From Chryseobacterium sp. OSA05B (lineage in GTDB: Bacteria; Bacteroidota; Bacteroidia; Flavobacteriales; Weeksellaceae), in assembly GCF_019970065.1 (NCBI RefSeq), contig NZ_JAHXYH010000001.1, positions 1,488,001 through 1,552,000 on the forward strand: a DNA stretch of 64,000 nt, given 5' to 3'. Made by a program: the position numbers and the translations under genes. Every line of letters begins with the position of its first letter. Positions within the stretch are counted from its first letter, which is position 1. The notes beneath the pieces are model-generated. The model was not told where the DNA came from and did no database searches. It was given only the letters and a program-made list of their open reading frames with translations. Positions 61,297 through 64,000 of this stretch are shown piece by piece.

Positions 61297-63021
61297 ATGG
61301 AGAAAGTAAGAGTTCGTTTTGCTCCAAGTCCTACCGGACCTTTGCATTTGGGAGGCGTAAGAACCGCATTATATGATTATCTTTTTGCTAAAAACAAAGG
61401 TGGTGAATTTGTCCTTCGAATAGAAGATACAGATACAGCAAGATATGTAGAAGGAGCTGAAGAGTACATCGAGGAAGCTTTAGAATGGTGCGGCATCATT
61501 CCTGATGAAAGTCCCAAGAAAGGAGGAAAATTTGCGCCTTACAGACAGTCTGAAAGAAGAGATATCTACGACAGATATACAGAGCAGATCCTGAAAACAG
61601 ACTACGCCTACATCGCTTTTGATACCCCTGAAGAGCTTGATGCCGTTCGTGCAGAGTTCGAAGCGAAAGGAGATGTTTTCTCTTATGACAACAAAACCAG
61701 AAACCGACTGAGAAACAGTCTTGCCCTTTCTGAAGAAGAAGTTCAGAAATTACTGGATGAGAAGACCCCTTATGTGGTACGATTCAAAATGCCAATTGAC
61801 AGAACTTTAAATCTTGAAGACATTATCCGTGGACATTCTTCAGTAAACACCAATACTTTGGACGATAAAGTTTTGGTGAAGAACGATGGAATGCCTACTT
61901 ATCATTTCGCCAACATCATCGATGACCACGAAATGGAAATTTCTCACGTGATCCGTGGTGAAGAATGGCTGCCTTCTTTAGGTTTACATACTCTACTGTA
62001 CGAAGCAATGGGTTGGGAAGCGCCTCAGTTTGCCCACCTTTCACTGATTTTAAAACCTGACGTTTCAACGTTAATCAATAAAGAGAATATTGATAGTATT
62101 ACAAAATCTTTCACGGAAGAATTTGTAGCCAAAAACAATGAGTTTTCTTTTGAAGAATCTGCAGCACTTATTAAATCTTTCTTTTCTGAGGTAAAAAGCC
62201 CAAGATTCAAATCTATGTTAGGTGAGAATGAAAAAGACAATTCATTAACCGCTTCTGTAAAACAATTTTTAAAGAAAGGACTTTCCGGAAAATTAAGCAA
62301 AAGAGATGGTGATAAATTCGGATTCCCTGTATTTCCATTAAACTTCACAGATCCTAAAACAGGAAATGTATCTAAAGGGTACAGAGAAAGCGGGTATCTT
62401 CCAGAAGCATTCATCAATATGGTTTCTTTATTGGGCTGGTCTCCTGCCGACGATAAAGAAGTTTTATCTCTTGATGAAATGGCAAAAGAATTTGATTTAA
62501 ATAAAGTTCATAAGGCCGGCGCAAGGTTCAGCAAAGAAAAATCAGAATGGTTCAATCACCAGTATATCCAATTAAAATCTGACGAAGAATTGCTTCAGAT
62601 TTTAAAAAGCTCAGATTTAAATATAAACATGGAAGATGAAAAGCTCCTAAAGATCATCGGTTTGATGAAAGAAAGAGCTACCTTCCCGAATGATATCTAC
62701 GAAAACGGAAAATTTTTCTTCGAGGCGCCTGCTTCTTATGATGAGAAAGCATCGAAAAAGGCATGGAATGAAGAGACGTCTGCCATTTTAGGAGAATTCG
62801 CGGAAAACCTTGGTACCATTGAATATACCTCAGAAAACATCAAGCAGGCTATTCACGATTTCGCGGAAAACAAAGGCCTGGGGATGGGAAAAGTGATGAT
62901 GCCACTCCGTTTAGCCTTAGTTGGAGAACTGAAAGGCCCGGACGTTCCGGATATCATGGAACTTATTGGAAAAGAGGAAAGTATCTCCCGAATAAACAAT
63001 GCTATCAATAATTTTAAATAG
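61297..63021 (+). CDS. gltX: Glutamyl-tRNA synthetase with a 75-residue insertion
   Basis: This 574-residue class I synthetase has the HIGH-type motif in FAPSPTGPLHLGGVRTALYD at 8-27 and the KMSKS-type motif KLSKR at residues 332-336. Typical Flavobacteriia GltX is about 500 residues. Here about 75 extra residues (256-330) sit between HLSLILKPD and GKLSKRDGDK, where relatives have only one or two. The insert is helical and charged (NIDSITKSFTEEFVAKNNEF; ENEKDNSLTASVKQFLKKG). The rest, including GYLPEAFINMVSLLGWSP and the anticodon-binding helices, is normal. The reading frame is intact, so this is an insertion rather than an error. Confidence 0.96.
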   Translation: MEKVRVRFAPSPTGPLHLGGVRTALYDYLFAKNKGGEFVLRIEDTDTARYVEGAEEYIEEALEWCGIIPDESPKKGGKFAPYRQSERRDIYDRYTEQILKTDYAYIAFDTPEELDAVRAEFEAKGDVFSYDNKTRNRLRNSLALSEEEVQKLLDEKTPYVVRFKMPIDRTLNLEDIIRGHSSVNTNTLDDKVLVKNDGMPTYHFANIIDDHEMEISHVIRGEEWLPSLGLHTLLYEAMGWEAPQFAHLSLILKPDVSTLINKENIDSITKSFTEEFVAKNNEFSFEESAALIKSFFSEVKSPRFKSMLGENEKDNSLTASVKQFLKKGLSGKLSKRDGDKFGFPVFPLNFTDPKTGNVSKGYRESGYLPEAFINMVSLLGWSPADDKEVLSLDEMAKEFDLNKVHKAGARFSKEKSEWFNHQYIQLKSDEELLQILKSSDLNINMEDEKLLKIIGLMKERATFPNDIYENGKFFFEAPASYDEKASKKAWNEETSAILGEFAENLGTIEYTSENIKQAIHDFAENKGLGMGKVMMPLRLALVGELKGPDVPDIMELIGKEESISRINNAINNFK

Positions 63022-63069
63022 TTTTTCATAATTTTTCATAAATTTGAAAGATTTAATTTACTTCAAGAA

Positions 63070-64000
63070 ATGGAATATTTAAGTTTCGAACTTCCTATAA
63101 AAGATCTAATGGATCAACTTCAGACTTGTTCTTTAGTAGGAGAAGAAAGTGGTGTTGATGTAAAATTAGCATGCAGCCAGATTGAGGATAAGATTTTGGA
63201 AAAGAAAAAAGAAATCTACCAAAACCTCACGCCTTGGCAGAGAGTACAACTATCCCGCCATCCGGATCGTCCTTATACAATCGACTATATCAACGGAATG
63301 GTAGATAAAGGAAGTTTTCTGGAACTTCACGGAGACAGAAATTTCGCAGATGACCCTGCAATGATCGGCGGTTTGGCGACATTGGACGGTCAGAGAGTAA
63401 TGATCATCGGAACCCAGAAAGGGAGAACAACCAAAGAAAGACAGTACAGAAGATTCGGAATGCCGAATCCGGAAGGATACAGAAAAGCTTTGCGACTGAT
63501 GAAGCTTGCTGAGAAATTCAATATTCCTGTAGTCACTTTAGTAGACACACCTGGAGCTTATCCTGGACTGGAAGCTGAGGAAAGAGGACAGGGTGAAGCG
63601 ATCGCCAGAAACATTTTTGAAATGGTTCAGCTTAAAACTCCTATTTTCACTTATATCATTGGTGAAGGAGCAAGTGGTGGAGCTTTGGGAATAGGCGTAG
63701 GGAACAAAGTATACATGCTAGAAAATACATGGTATACTGTAATTGCTCCTGAAAGCTGTTCTTCTATCTTATGGAGAAACTGGGATCACAAGGAAGATGC
63801 AGCCAATGCATTGAACCTAACCCCGAAAGATGCTTTAAGAGAAAAATTCATTGACGGTATTATTGAAGAACCACTTGGAGGTGCTCAGTATGATCCGGAA
63901 ACAGCTTATCTGAATCTGAAAAATTCAATTTTACAGAATATCAAAGCTTTTTCAAAATTCTCAGGACAGGAACTTGAAACCCAAAGGCAGGAGAAATTCA
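63070..64000 (+). CDS. accA: Acetyl-CoA carboxylase carboxyltransferase alpha, 3' end outside window
   Basis: The frame from the ATG at 63070 ([20 protein letters not shown]) runs without a stop to the window edge, giving 310 residues of an expected 317-320. Carboxyltransferase motifs are [59 protein letters not shown] and [16 protein letters not shown], the last two holding the CoA/biotin oxyanion regions. It transfers carboxyl from biotin to acetyl-CoA with AccD. It lies 48 bases after gltX, far from accBC. Confidence 0.96.
   Translation, partial: MEYLSFELPIKDLMDQLQTCSLVGEESGVDVKLACSQIEDKILEKKKEIYQNLTPWQRVQLSRHPDRPYTIDYINGMVDKGSFLELHGDRNFADDPAMIGGLATLDGQRVMIIGTQKGRTTKERQYRRFGMPNPEGYRKALRLMKLAEKFNIPVVTLVDTPGAYPGLEAEERGQGEAIARNIFEMVQLKTPIFTYIIGEGASGGALGIGVGNKVYMLENTWYTVIAPESCSSILWRNWDHKEDAANALNLTPKDALREKFIDGIIEEPLGGAQYDPETAYLNLKNSILQNIKAFSKFSGQELETQRQEKF

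Noticed and set aside
1..64000. tRNA genes, rRNA genes, insertion sequences and transposases
   Set aside because: I read both strands of the gaps and saw no cloverleaf T-loop pattern, rRNA block or transposase-type protein; a tRNAscan run would be the formal check.

Overview
The window is chromosomal DNA from a member of the Bacteroidota, most likely a Chryseobacterium or close relative (Flavobacteriia, Weeksellaceae). The basis is low GC, promoters of the TTG-N17-23-TAnnTTTG type, three proteins with type IX secretion (Por) sorting tails, a TonB/ExbB/ExbD/ExbD operon, a Hcp (TssD) and VgrG of the Bacteroidota type VI secretion (T6SS) kind, and 'MKNLKKLS' double-glycine-type peptide leaders. 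The genus is inferred from memory of protein style; no search was run. No rRNA, tRNA, insertion sequence or CRISPR array was seen.

Layout. 1-5.4 kb (minus): a TonB energy-transduction operon (ExbB, two ExbD, TonB), followed by a small membrane protein, a phosphate-binding-like lipoprotein and a TPR protein cut by the window edge. 5.6-9.1 kb: leuS and a lipocalin-like lipoprotein. 9.2-17.2 kb: acyltransferase, glycosyltransferase, Kdo transferase, cupin, DUF1648, NlpC/P60 and O-methyltransferase genes, an unlisted 50-residue six-cysteine peptide gene, a promoter-to-terminator unit that looks like a structured RNA or tiny gene, and an OmpA lipoprotein. 17.2-35.7 kb: housekeeping genes (tilS, a DsbD-like protein, nrnA, rpmH, ftsE-like, trmN6-like, a histidine kinase, ribE, pdxA, DUF177-rpmF, accB-accC) mixed with two type IX cargo proteins, an orphan ExbD, a hydrolase and a patatin.

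36.0-47.7 kb is the most unusual region. It is a T6SS effector island without core T6SS genes: hcp/tssD with its own promoter, a terminator-like hairpin, vgrG, a 427-residue protein ending in an L,D-transpeptidase-like His/Cys motif, a two-helix membrane protein (candidate immunity), a frameshifted small membrane gene, a 263-residue unknown, and a 1412-residue protein. That last protein joins a PAAR-like N-terminus, Ig-like repeats, a GH19 lysozyme/chitinase-like domain and a C-terminal Cys/His amidase-like domain. It is followed by a lipoprotein (candidate immunity) and a YD-like secreted protein. The toxin and immunity portions look more AT-rich than the tube and spike genes, as expected for exchangeable cargo.

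47.9-61.1 kb: rocD with a glycosyltransferase, then a surface-polysaccharide cluster (deacetylase, five glycosyltransferase-type proteins including one GT61 and one CgeB-like, and a polytopic membrane protein). It is interrupted by a type IX cargo protein and a ceramidase-like enzyme with a beta-propeller nested in it. 61.3-64 kb: gltX with a 75-residue insertion just before its KLSKR motif, and accA cut by the window edge. Several intergenic gaps carry degenerate AT-rich 'word' repeats (variants of agatttcagat / ttagatgttagat / aactctaaaactct).
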